This document shows, in pieces, positions 1-6,674 of a DNA stretch of 10,416 nucleotides. Below the pieces are notes generated by a model. That model made no database searches and was not told the DNA's origin. It was given only the letters and a program-made list of their open reading frames with translations. A program made the position numbers and the translations under genes. Every line of letters begins with the position of its first letter. The first letter of the stretch is position 1. This DNA comes from Actinomycetota bacterium (GTDB lineage Bacteria > Actinomycetota > Actinomycetes > Nanopelagicales > Nanopelagicaceae): NCBI GenBank assembly GCA_009700405.1, contig WLMD01000046.1:1-10416 (forward strand), written 5' to 3'.

Positions 1-12
1 AAAGGTGAATCG

Positions 13-1593
13 TTGACACCTACGGGATGGGTTTTTGCTACTTCTGCGCCCACTTCGATTTTAGGGATTTCACACCTGCCGAGTAGAGATATCACATCAA
101 TTGCCCTGGAAAGTAAAGAATCCAACGATCACGTGACAGCTCCTGCTGTACTCGTTGGGATTGAAGATCTCACCTGGCACCCACTTCAAAAAGAACTCCA
201 AAGCGTCGGAGTTCGTCACACCCTTGTGGTCGATGTTTCTAGCTCGACTGGATTAGGGCTTCGCATTCTTTTCGTCTTGCCGAGCGCCAACTCCTTTTCA
301 TCAACCTCACAAATAAGTTTAGATATTGCGTGCGCGCTACTGCCCGAGCTCTATCGCAGAGCGATATCGAGTCAAGCGCTGCTCTTTCAATCTACTCACG
401 ATGAACTCACTCACCTTCGAAATCGCAGGGGCTTGGAAGATGCGTACGTAGAAACGAATAATTGGAATTCTGCCGGCGTTGATCGGACGGTCTTCTACCT
501 CGACTTGGATCGCTTTAAAGATATCAATGATGCCTTCGGTCATACTATTGGTGATGAAGTCCTTTGCGAACTTGCTCGAAGAATCACCAGCGCAAGTCGC
601 CCAGTGGACATTCAAGCACGCCTTGGTGGAGATGAATTTGTGATTATTGCCGAGGGCCTCGATGATTTTGCTTCCATCGAACGAACAGCAGATCGATTTC
701 TTGATGCAATCCAAAAAGATTTCACGGCTTCGGATGGGTCCATTCACCCTCTTCGAACAAGTCTTGGCGTCTCGCGTTGGCAAGCTGGCACCCAATTAAT
801 CGAAGCTATTGCACGGGCGGATGCTCAGATGTACCGAGCAAAAGCCTCGGGAGGGCACAGAGCGAAAATTGAAGAGATTTACGTTGGAATTTCCGATAAT
901 TCAGACCCAGGCGATCCTTTTCTATTCAACAAATCCTCTCTAGATATATCGAGAATTTGCCGAATCAATGGCGACGCACTTGAAGGATTCATGGCAACTT
1001 TTGCTCTTCCCAATTCATACGCGCCCGAGATGATGCAAGATCTGGCCAGACAAATCCGGGTAGCAATTCTCGATGCTGTTCGTGGGGAAATTTTTGAGCT
1101 AGACCTACTATTGAAAGTTTTACAGCCCCGCCGTTCGGATAAAACAAATATTGAACTACTACTCGCAAGCCTTTCTGAGACATACCATGGCCAGCAACTG
1201 CACTATGTGCTTGATCTGCAAGGAGTTACGACTGACTCGGCAAATATTGCTAGAGATTTAGTTGCCTCGCGTCATGTCAAAATTGCTTTAGCAAACTACG
1301 GTCTTGGCAACGGCGAAATCGCCTTCACGAAGGAATTCATCCCTTCCTATCTAATATTTAATCCCGAACTCTTTAGCAGGCCGTCGCAGTCGAATGAGAT
1401 AGCGCTAGAGGCGGTAACGGCAATCGCTACTGCCCTGAAAATTCCGATCATCATTCCGAATCGGAAATTAGCAGAATTCGTACCTAACGGACATGATCTT
1501 CCAGATTATCTGGGGCAAGCCATGTATGCCGAAGAGTTGTTATCTCAAACATCCGTGAATAATGAAGTTACACAAGTGAAAGGGCTCTCATGA
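13..1593 (+). CDS. Diguanylate cyclase (GGDEF) with a degenerate C-terminal EAL domain; possibly 5'-truncated
   Basis: Probable c-di-GMP synthase (2 GTP to c-di-GMP), predicted cytosolic because no membrane segment is visible. Residues 1-120 look like the second half of a GAF-type sensor domain. The GGDEF domain spans about 125-288: metal-binding D164 in FYLDLDRFKD, IND at 171-173, intact GGDEF at 205-209. An RPVD tetrapeptide (196-199) lies exactly five residues before GGDEF, the position of the RxxD product-inhibition site. Residues about 300-512 align by eye to an EAL domain but have lost the catalytic signatures: no EAL motif, ANYGLG where DDFGxG belongs, LIFNPE for LKID, IPNRK for AEGVE. 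The cyclase is therefore probably active and the phosphodiesterase half dead, perhaps a c-di-GMP/protein docking or regulatory module. The start is a TTG preceded by AAAGGTGA, but the frame stays open to base 1 and the GAF looks incomplete, so the true start may lie upstream. It overlaps the next gene by 4 bp (ATGA). Confidence 0.88.
   Translation: MTPTGWVFATSAPTSILGISHLPSRDITSIALESKESNDHVTAPAVLVGIEDLTWHPLQKELQSVGVRHTLVVDVSSSTGLGLRILFVLPSANSFSSTSQISLDIACALLPELYRRAISSQALLFQSTHDELTHLRNRRGLEDAYVETNNWNSAGVDRTVFYLDLDRFKDINDAFGHTIGDEVLCELARRITSASRPVDIQARLGGDEFVIIAEGLDDFASIERTADRFLDAIQKDFTASDGSIHPLRTSLGVSRWQAGTQLIEAIARADAQMYRAKASGGHRAKIEEIYVGISDNSDPGDPFLFNKSSLDISRICRINGDALEGFMATFALPNSYAPEMMQDLARQIRVAILDAVRGEIFELDLLLKVLQPRRSDKTNIELLLASLSETYHGQQLHYVLDLQGVTTDSANIARDLVASRHVKIALANYGLGNGEIAFTKEFIPSYLIFNPELFSRPSQSNEIALEAVTAIATALKIPIIIPNRKLAEFVPNGHDLPDYLGQAMYAEELLSQTSVNNEVTQVKGLS
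1577..1584 (+). promoter_or_regulatory. Ribosome binding site of the lipoprotein gene
   Basis: A purine-rich AAAGGG core sits five bases before the ATG at 1590, inside the last codons of the cyclase gene. With the ATGA overlap this indicates translational coupling within the operon. Confidence 0.55.
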
Positions 1594-2138
1594 AATCTCT
1601 AACCGCTAAAACCGCAATTGCACTTGCGACAATATTACTTCTTGCAGGTTGTAGCGCAGCATCAACTAAATCCAGTACGTCAACACCTTCTCCTTCGGCT
1701 ACAAACCCCTACGGCGGTGGCTTCAAAGTCGATCCCCCTAAGGCGACTGACGTCGTCCTCACTGTTTCAGGAACTTCCTCACACGCGTACACGATGGGTG
1801 AACTCACTGCACTATCTACAAAAACTATAAATATTTTTGAGCCCTTTCTCAAGACACGCCAGTCCTTTGCGGTCGTTCCCATGTCGACCTTGCTAAACAA
1901 AGCAGGATTAGCAGGCGATCAGAAAATAGAGACTTTGGCACTCAATGACTACGCATTTGTTGATACTGCAGCGCATTTCATCGACAATAACGCCTACCTT
2001 GCTATTGGTCGCAATGGCGCCGACATCCCCATGGACCAAGGTGGGCCAATCCGCATTGTTTTTGAGGACTCCAGTCCGTATGCAAAGAACCTTGATGCCT
2101 GGAACTGGAGTTTGAAGGCTATCGGGATTAATAAGTAA
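1590..2138 (+). CDS. Lipoprotein with sulfite-oxidase/molybdopterin-binding-like domain (candidate PruR-like pterin receptor)
   Basis: Predicted lipid-anchored extracytoplasmic protein. A short basic n-region and hydrophobic stretch (about 6-19) end in the lipobox LAGC, with C21 as the acylated cysteine. A Ser/Thr/Pro linker (22-40) follows, then one globular domain (about 53-178). This domain has the order of short molybdopterin-binding (SUOX-fold) proteins: VVLTVSG, a TMGELTAL segment, a STLLNKAG helix, TLALNDYAF, a GADIPMDQGGPIRIVF strand pair and a closing WNWSLKAI. Apart from the lipobox it has no cysteine, so the Mo-ligating Cys of catalytic family members is absent and an enzymatic role is unlikely. 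In Agrobacterium the related non-enzymatic periplasmic protein PruR binds pterins and controls the GGDEF-EAL protein DcpA. Here the next gene, 2 bp downstream, is a membrane GGDEF-EAL protein of the same layout. The domain family is fairly clear by eye; ligand and PruR orthology are inference. Confidence 0.8.
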   Translation: MKSLTAKTAIALATILLLAGCSAASTKSSTSTPSPSATNPYGGGFKVDPPKATDVVLTVSGTSSHAYTMGELTALSTKTINIFEPFLKTRQSFAVVPMSTLLNKAGLAGDQKIETLALNDYAFVDTAAHFIDNNAYLAIGRNGADIPMDQGGPIRIVFEDSSPYAKNLDAWNWSLKAIGINK

Positions 2139-2140
2139 CG

Positions 2141-4345
2141 ATGCCCGAAAGAGATAATGTCACCGGCCTTGCTCGCCTTGGCCTTAAGCCAAAGCTAGGG
2201 CAGATAGCCCTGGCTTTGCTGACCATTCTTGGAATCCTTGGCTTTCTGGGATCTTCTATTTGGAGTGCACGCGAGAGCCAAGTGGCTAATGCATCGGTAC
2301 TAGGAGAATCTCACGAAGCTGGATCACTTGCATTTTCTCAACGTGAAAGTTTCAATGTTTGTCTGGCATTTGTGCAATGGGCCGATGGTTCACTCTCGAC
2401 GCGCGATCTGCAAATTGCACGCGCACTCTTGGGCCAGCGACTTCAAGTTCAAACGCAATCCGGTAGATCGACATACTCATTGCTTCCAGTGGATTATCGC
2501 AATGGCTTGACCGCCTTCGATGCTTACCTACTGCTAGCACGAGATGTGCCTATTGAACAAAGGCAAAAGCTAGCTCTTGCGGCACGGCCAGCTTTTGAAT
2601 TCTTCCTCACCCACACAAGACAAATGAGTAGTGAACTTGCATTAGTTAGCCAACAGGACATGGCGTTGCTAATTAAGAATCGAGCAAGAGCGGCAACTTA
2701 TCTATCAATAATTTTTCTCTTCACCGTTTTCATTGGGTTAGTCCTCGCAATTTGGCTTAGCTTGGATATTATCCGTGGCTTTAGGCGATCGAGAAAACTG
2801 CTACAAGAAGAAGAAAACAAACTTCAGCAGGCTCGCCAAGAACTAGAAGTTGCCAGGATTTTGGATACTGTACAAAATCAAATTCTAAGTGCGGAGTTAG
2901 AAAATCTCAGTGATAAAGAATTGATCGATTATCTAACTTCTCTCCTCTCGGATTATCAGTGGACGCTGGCTCAATCTAAGATCGATGAAATTAAGGCGCT
3001 CCATCAATCGCGTAGGCGCTTGGCAGAGGAATATAGCTATCGGACAAGCCATGATCACCTGACTGGACTGCTTAACAGGACAGGTTTTATTGGAGCAATC
3101 GAAGCTCATGCTCCTAATACAGAGTTACCCATTAGTGCTGGAATCTTTATAGATGTCGACCGTTTTCAGCGATTTAACGACGCGCTTGGCTACGCAAATG
3201 GAGACAAGATTCTGCGACAAATAGCAAAGGAAATTTCAATGCAGTCGCGGCGAAACGAATTTGTCGCCCGCCTTGAATCTGATGAGTTCATCCTCTTTGG
3301 AAGTTATCCAACTGTGGATGACGCTCGCGAAAGGGCCTTAGAACTACAGGCTGCCATTGAATTCACTCAGATTCATAAATCTATTGAAATGCAAATAACA
3401 GTGAGCATCGGGCTCGTCCTCGTGAAGGATTCGACTTTGGAAGCGCAAACTCTCTTGCATGAAGGAGCCATTGCCTCACAGCTTGCCAGCAGACAGGATC
3501 GATCTGGATTCGCACTCTTTTCTAAAGACCAAAGCGATCAACTCACGACTGCGTTATCTGAAGAGTTTGCCCTACGTAGGGCTCTGAGTAACAATGAATT
3601 TGTTCTTCACTATCAGCCGGTCATAAGGGTCAGTGATGGAAAAATAGTTGGTGCAGAAGCTCTGATTCGATGGGAGCGCCCAGGAGTGGGGTTATTAATG
3701 CCGATGCAGTTCCTTCCAGGTATCAGACAAGCGCATCTCTCGATTGAACTTGGTTATTGGGTTCTTGATCGTGCGCTGCAAATGAGAAAATCTGCAGAAG
3801 TGCTTATCCAACACCACGAGCTTGATGAATTTGGTTTGGGCTTAAATATAGAAGCCGAATCACTGCTGAGATCTGATTTTGCCAACAATGTGAGGCAGGC
3901 ATTTTCTCGAACGGCAGTAAGTCCCAGAGATATTTTCATTGAGATTTCAGAAGACTCATTGGCAAGTGGAGATATAGTCCTGGATAATTTGAAGCAACTT
4001 CGCGAATTTGGAATAAAGATTTCCCTTGACGATTTTGGAGTCGGATATTCCAACGTCATCCAAGCGCAAGCCTTTCCTTTGGATGTACTGAAGATTGATA
4101 AGGCCTTTTTCCCAACCTCTGGCTTTACCGAAAGAAACGAACAGCTAGTCGGAGACGTAGTACGGATGGCCAAAACACTTGGAGTAGAAACTGTCGCGGA
4201 AGGAGTTGAAACCGAGGAGGCAAATTCTTTCGTCTTCAAGTCAGGCATTGATTATGTACAAGGGTTCTATTACTCGGCGGCGATGCCTGAACTTGAGTTT
4301 TGGAACTGGGTGAGGGGGCGAAATGCCCAGAGGTCTAGCCAATAG
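2141..4345 (+). CDS. Two-pass membrane GGDEF-EAL protein; likely c-di-GMP phosphodiesterase (DcpA-like layout)
   Basis: Predicted inner-membrane c-di-GMP enzyme. TM1 is about residues 19-41, an extracytoplasmic domain about 42-183, and TM2 about 184-210. A charged helical, probably coiled-coil linker (about 213-295) leads into GGDEF (about 300-465) and EAL (about 470-728) domains. The cyclase half has FIDVDRF and FNDALG, but its signature is ESDEF (379-383) instead of GGDEF, so synthesis is probably lost; GTP binding or regulation may remain. The EAL half keeps the expected residues: EAL 506-508, N569, E601 in EISE, DDFGVG 630-635, LKID (K651), AEGVET (E687) and Q707. Hydrolysis of c-di-GMP to pGpG is therefore likely. 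It starts 2 bp after the lipoprotein stop with only a weak Shine-Dalgarno, suggesting coupled translation. The extracytoplasmic domain between the two TMs is the natural docking site for the lipoprotein, as in PruR-DcpA (inference). Confidence 0.92.
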   Translation: MPERDNVTGLARLGLKPKLGQIALALLTILGILGFLGSSIWSARESQVANASVLGESHEAGSLAFSQRESFNVCLAFVQWADGSLSTRDLQIARALLGQRLQVQTQSGRSTYSLLPVDYRNGLTAFDAYLLLARDVPIEQRQKLALAARPAFEFFLTHTRQMSSELALVSQQDMALLIKNRARAATYLSIIFLFTVFIGLVLAIWLSLDIIRGFRRSRKLLQEEENKLQQARQELEVARILDTVQNQILSAELENLSDKELIDYLTSLLSDYQWTLAQSKIDEIKALHQSRRRLAEEYSYRTSHDHLTGLLNRTGFIGAIEAHAPNTELPISAGIFIDVDRFQRFNDALGYANGDKILRQIAKEISMQSRRNEFVARLESDEFILFGSYPTVDDARERALELQAAIEFTQIHKSIEMQITVSIGLVLVKDSTLEAQTLLHEGAIASQLASRQDRSGFALFSKDQSDQLTTALSEEFALRRALSNNEFVLHYQPVIRVSDGKIVGAEALIRWERPGVGLLMPMQFLPGIRQAHLSIELGYWVLDRALQMRKSAEVLIQHHELDEFGLGLNIEAESLLRSDFANNVRQAFSRTAVSPRDIFIEISEDSLASGDIVLDNLKQLREFGIKISLDDFGVGYSNVIQAQAFPLDVLKIDKAFFPTSGFTERNEQLVGDVVRMAKTLGVETVAEGVETEEANSFVFKSGIDYVQGFYYSAAMPELEFWNWVRGRNAQRSSQ

Positions 4346-4378
4346 GTAAGGAATTCCCATTCCCTGCATCCAGCATTT

Positions 4379-4396
4379 CTAGGGGGGTTCACCCGC
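4379..4396 (+). promoter_or_regulatory. CTAGGG / G-run-C-run leader element upstream of the first response regulator
   Basis: The sequence CTAGGGGGGTTCACCCGC can fold into a short GGG/CCC stem-loop. Closely similar elements occur at 8275-8290 and, in looser form, at 5891-5914 and 7404-7419. Its role is unknown; it could be an operator for the neighbouring regulators or an RNA leader structure. It lies 83 bases before the ATG at 4480. Confidence 0.4.
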
Positions 4397-4432
4397 GAAA
4401 GGCAATGAAATACGCGCCAGCAATAGAGAGTA

Positions 4433-4479
4433 TTCACCCTTGGAGCCATCAAAGCGCTCATGGTTAGTTGGGGGGTGTC
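4433..4479 (+). promoter_or_regulatory. Putative leader hairpin covering the Shine-Dalgarno of the first response regulator
   Basis: CACCC at 4435-4439 is complementary to GGGTG at 4473-4477, which is part of the GGGGGGTG ribosome binding site for the ATG at 4480. Between them, AGCCAT (4444-4449) can pair with ATGGTT (4460-4465). A second TTCACCC copy at 4388-4394 could compete for the same G-run. Pairing was judged by eye and no folding energy was computed. Confidence 0.35.
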
Positions 4480-5142
4480 ATGCATTTATCGAAGGTTCTT
4501 ATAATCGAACACGCCTCACGTCAAGGTACTGGCGAGGCACTTTGCACCGCAATTAATGCACAAAAAGAATTTCCTGTAGTCGCCCGTCGTACCTCACCTG
4601 AAGACGCACCTTCAGCGCTCAATCTCTTTTCTCCTCAAGTTGTACTAGTTGACATGGATTCCATTCGCAGATCTGACGGTCTAGCACTTGGCCAAAATAT
4701 TCGAGACCAAAATAATCAGCTCAAAATCGTATTTATGTCTGATCGAGCAAACCCATCTTTTGCAAAAGAAGCTCTTTTATCTTCTATTTCAGGTTGGTCG
4801 TATTGGCTCAACAAGCCGAGCTCATCGGTTCGCAATGTTCTTGTTGCCCTAGATGATGCGATAAGTGGTGATTTACCGATGGACGCTGCCGTCCTTGATG
4901 AATTCTTAACAGAAGATAATTTCAAAGGGATCCTTTCGCCGCGACAACATCAAGCCCTGAATTTGATGACCCAGGGATTGAGCAACGCCGCAATTGCAAC
5001 TGAATGCAATATCACCACGAAAGCCGCAGAACGTGTCATAGCAACCGCATCGGACTTATTGGGAATTCCAGCCGGTGGAGATAAGTTTAACCGACGAGTT
5101 CTCACTGTTTTGGAATATCTCAAAGTATTGGCGCTGAAGTAA
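4480..5142 (+). CDS. Response regulator, receiver plus LuxR-type HTH (first of a tandem pair)
   Basis: Predicted DNA-binding response regulator of 220 residues. The receiver-like domain (1 to about 130) has a reduced acidic pocket (E10, H11), the phospho-acceptor candidate D58 in VVLVDMDS, the switch residue S87 in IVFMSD and K112 in the canonical Lys-Pro pair. A LuxR/NarL-type helix-turn-helix occupies about 150-197: LSPRQHQALNLM, then GLSNAAIATECNITTKAAE. The ATG at 4480 was chosen over an in-frame TTG at 4468. It gives exactly the paralogue's length and aligns MHLSKVLIIE with MSLNRVLLVE; the TTG start would also place the GGGGGGTG ribosome binding site inside the gene. No partner histidine kinase is visible in the window, so it may be an orphan or be activated otherwise. 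Its position between the c-di-GMP operon and the surface-protein genes suggests, without proving, that it controls one or both. Confidence 0.85.
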   Translation: MHLSKVLIIEHASRQGTGEALCTAINAQKEFPVVARRTSPEDAPSALNLFSPQVVLVDMDSIRRSDGLALGQNIRDQNNQLKIVFMSDRANPSFAKEALLSSISGWSYWLNKPSSSVRNVLVALDDAISGDLPMDAAVLDEFLTEDNFKGILSPRQHQALNLMTQGLSNAAIATECNITTKAAERVIATASDLLGIPAGGDKFNRRVLTVLEYLKVLALK

Positions 5143-5156
5143 ATGAAAAAAATGAG

Positions 5157-5170
5157 TCTAGGGTCTAGGG
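5157..5170 (+). repeat. Tandem heptamer TCTAGGG x2 upstream of the second response regulator
   Basis: Two perfect back-to-back copies of TCTAGGG lie 31 bases before the ATG at 5202. The same heptamer occurs once at 4378-4384 ahead of the first regulator, and GCTAGGG at 8274-8280 ahead of the last surface-protein gene. This is a candidate operator, possibly for autoregulation by the LuxR-type proteins; binding is inference. Confidence 0.4.
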
Positions 5171-5201
5171 TTTGCACACAGATTGAACTAGGAGGAGAGC
5201 A

Positions 5202-5864
5202 ATGTCTTTGAATCGAGTTCTACTCGTTGAAAACTCCTTCCGCCCTGGTATGGGTGCTTTCATTGCAAAAGGTTTTGAAGAGAGCAAGGAATACTCCCTT
5301 AAAACGATGGTTCTTACACAAGAGGAAGCACTGGGGGCTATCCCCGATTTCAAACCAGACGTTGTGCTCTTTGATATGGATTCACTTCGCCGAACCGATG
5401 CACTCACTGCAGCCCTTGGAATCCGAACCACGTATCCAGACCTCGTCATAATTTTCATCTCCGAACGCGACAATCCAGCTATCGCAAAAGAGGGTCTAGT
5501 TTCGGCCATGTATACGCATGGTTATTGGCTTAATCGTCCGTGCCGTGAACCGGCAATTGTTTTGGGGGAGATTGCTCGCGCCTTAGAAGGTGGAAAGCAG
5601 GTAAGTACTTCCCTACTTGAGGATGTTTTAACCGAACACACCTACCAGGGCCTGTTATCTCCACAGCAGCATCGTGTAATGCGACTAATGTCCGCAGGCC
5701 TAAGCAATGCAGCAATTGGCGTTGAATGCAAGATCACAACTAAGGCCGTTGAGCGCACGATTGCTGCAGCGTCTAAATTGCTACATGTCGAACCTGCCTC
5801 ACCAAAAACAAACCATCGAGTGAACGCAACAATGAAATATCTACGCGCGATGAGTTATATCTAA
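5202..5864 (+). CDS. Response regulator, receiver plus LuxR-type HTH, Lys-to-Arg variant (second of a tandem pair)
   Basis: Paralogue of the preceding gene: the same 220 residues and the same order of parts. In the HTH core 29 of 43 aligned positions are identical by my count (LSPQQHRVMRLM, GLSNAAIGVECKITTKAVE). The receiver half keeps D58 in VVLFDMDS and S87 in IIFISE, but the near-invariant Lys is Arg at 112 (LNRP instead of LNKP), and the acidic pocket is again reduced (E10, N11). Lys-to-Arg at this position usually weakens phosphorylation-dependent switching, so this copy may be constitutive, ligand-driven, or a partner of its neighbour. The start is well supported: AGGAGG at 5190-5195, six bases before ATG. 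Family assignment is firm. Target genes are unknown; the closest candidates are the signal peptidase and surface-protein genes that begin 162 bases downstream. Confidence 0.86.
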   Translation: MSLNRVLLVENSFRPGMGAFIAKGFEESKEYSLKTMVLTQEEALGAIPDFKPDVVLFDMDSLRRTDALTAALGIRTTYPDLVIIFISERDNPAIAKEGLVSAMYTHGYWLNRPCREPAIVLGEIARALEGGKQVSTSLLEDVLTEHTYQGLLSPQQHRVMRLMSAGLSNAAIGVECKITTKAVERTIAAASKLLHVEPASPKTNHRVNATMKYLRAMSYI

Positions 5865-5893
5865 AGAGTCAATCCCCTGCTAATACTCTTTAG
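5861..5893 (+). repeat. Perfect 9-bp inverted repeat at the end of the second response regulator
   Basis: CTAAAGAGT (5861-5869) and ACTCTTTAG (5885-5893) are perfect reverse complements with a 15-base spacer; the left arm contains the TAA stop codon. No T-run follows, so it is not a standard Rho-independent terminator. The loop CCCCT (5874-5878) can pair with AGGGG (5899-5903). It may be an RNA processing hairpin, an attenuator or an operator. Confidence 0.5.
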
Positions 5894-5914
5894 TAGGGAG
5901 GGGGTCAGCCCCGC
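5891..5914 (+). promoter_or_regulatory. G-run/C-run leader element upstream of the signal peptidase gene
   Basis: GGGAGGGGGTCAGCCCCGC can form a GGGG/CCCC stem-loop and resembles the elements at 4379-4396 and 8275-8290, including the preceding TAG and the trailing CCCGC. It begins inside the right arm of the inverted repeat at 5861-5893 and lies 112 bases before the ATG at 6027. The rest of this gap shows no confident promoter or small gene. Confidence 0.35.
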
Positions 5915-6026
5915 GATACGACCGTTTTCTTGCAGTGCTACTCATTAACCTTGGGCAAATTCAAGTGAAAGAACTTTTCATTTGGAATGCAATTTCTAAC
6001 AACTTTAGAAAACAAGGTGGTGATGT

Positions 6027-6674
6027 ATGAGTAACAGCGATATTAATTTTGTTGATCGACGTGTCCGTGAAGGAACGATTGCCGATCGTCGCGACGCAGG
6101 CACAATCAACAAAAAGCGTTGGTCTCGTATTCTCAATATTGCTTTCGTCATTTTCACCTCTATTGCCCTTGTTGCACCAGGAATCATGTCTGCCTACCTC
6201 GGAGTAGGTATTCACGTAACGATGACCGGAAGTATGCGCCCATCAATAAATCCTGGTGATGTCATGCTTTCCAAAGTTGAAAAGGTTTCTGATGTCCAAA
6301 TTGGTCAAGTGGTCCTCTTTCTGGATAACAAAACCTGGCTGGAGGAAGCTCACAGAGTTACATCTGTAGTTTCCTCTCCAAATGGCATAACCATCACAAC
6401 CAAGGGTGATGCCAACCCAGAAGCTGATCCAGTACAAACCTACGCAGCGCTATCCCCAATTCGCTACGTAACTTCGGTTGTGCCGAAGGTGGGGTATGTG
6501 CTTAATGCATTCAAGTCCAAGATCGTGATTTTGGTGGGCGGATTACTTCTCCTGCTAATCAACCTCTTGATTGTTCTAAACGTGATGGTAAAGCGTCGTA
6601 AGACAGATCCAAAGACCCCATTGTTCCGTGACAGTCACGACCTACATGACCGGAGTAACTTACATGAAATTTAA
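6027..6674 (+). CDS. SipW/ER-type signal peptidase I
   Basis: Membrane serine protease that removes signal peptides from exported proteins. After a basic cytoplasmic N-terminus (1-33) come TM1 (about 34-58) and the box-B motif TGSMRPSINPGD with nucleophile S69. The segment EEAHRV places H109 where bacterial enzymes carry the catalytic Lys; Ser/His is the signature of the SipW/ER/archaeal subtype. KGDANPEADP (126-135) is the conserved Gly-Asp box. TM2 is about 165-188, followed by a basic cytoplasmic tail. The ATG at 6027 is preceded by a strong AAGGTGGTG. The 3' end overlaps the next gene by 11 bp (ATG at 6664), and three secreted Thr/Ser-rich proteins follow, the layout of a dedicated peptidase with its substrates, as in Bacillus tapA-sipW-tasA. 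The subtype is well supported; substrate specificity is inference. Confidence 0.9.
   Translation: MSNSDINFVDRRVREGTIADRRDAGTINKKRWSRILNIAFVIFTSIALVAPGIMSAYLGVGIHVTMTGSMRPSINPGDVMLSKVEKVSDVQIGQVVLFLDNKTWLEEAHRVTSVVSSPNGITITTKGDANPEADPVQTYAALSPIRYVTSVVPKVGYVLNAFKSKIVILVGGLLLLLINLLIVLNVMVKRRKTDPKTPLFRDSHDLHDRSNLHEI

Noticed and set aside
1590..2138. Catalytic molybdoenzyme (YedY/MsrP-type) assignment for the lipoprotein
   Set aside because: The only cysteine is the lipobox Cys, so the residue that ligates molybdenum in catalytic members is missing, and no heme partner gene is nearby.
3754..4248. Long antisense reading frame opposite the EAL domain, and similar ones at 337-795 and 6769-7059
   Set aside because: They lie entirely opposite well-supported genes, show no recognisable domain and have the composition expected of mirrored codons.
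4468..4479. TTG at 4468 as start of the first response regulator
   Set aside because: It would put the GGGGGGTG ribosome binding site inside the gene and add four residues absent from the paralogue; the ATG at 4480 gives matching N-termini and lengths.
4379..4480. Possible c-di-GMP-I (GEMM) riboswitch, suggested by CGCGAAAGGCAA near the c-di-GMP genes
   Set aside because: The conserved GGGCAAACC core and the downstream GACGCAAAGCC box are not present, so the resemblance is superficial.
6628..6663. GTG at 6628 as start of surface protein 1
   Set aside because: The extra 12 residues have no counterpart in surface protein 3; the ATG at 6664 has a GGAG eight bases upstream and begins a proper signal peptide.
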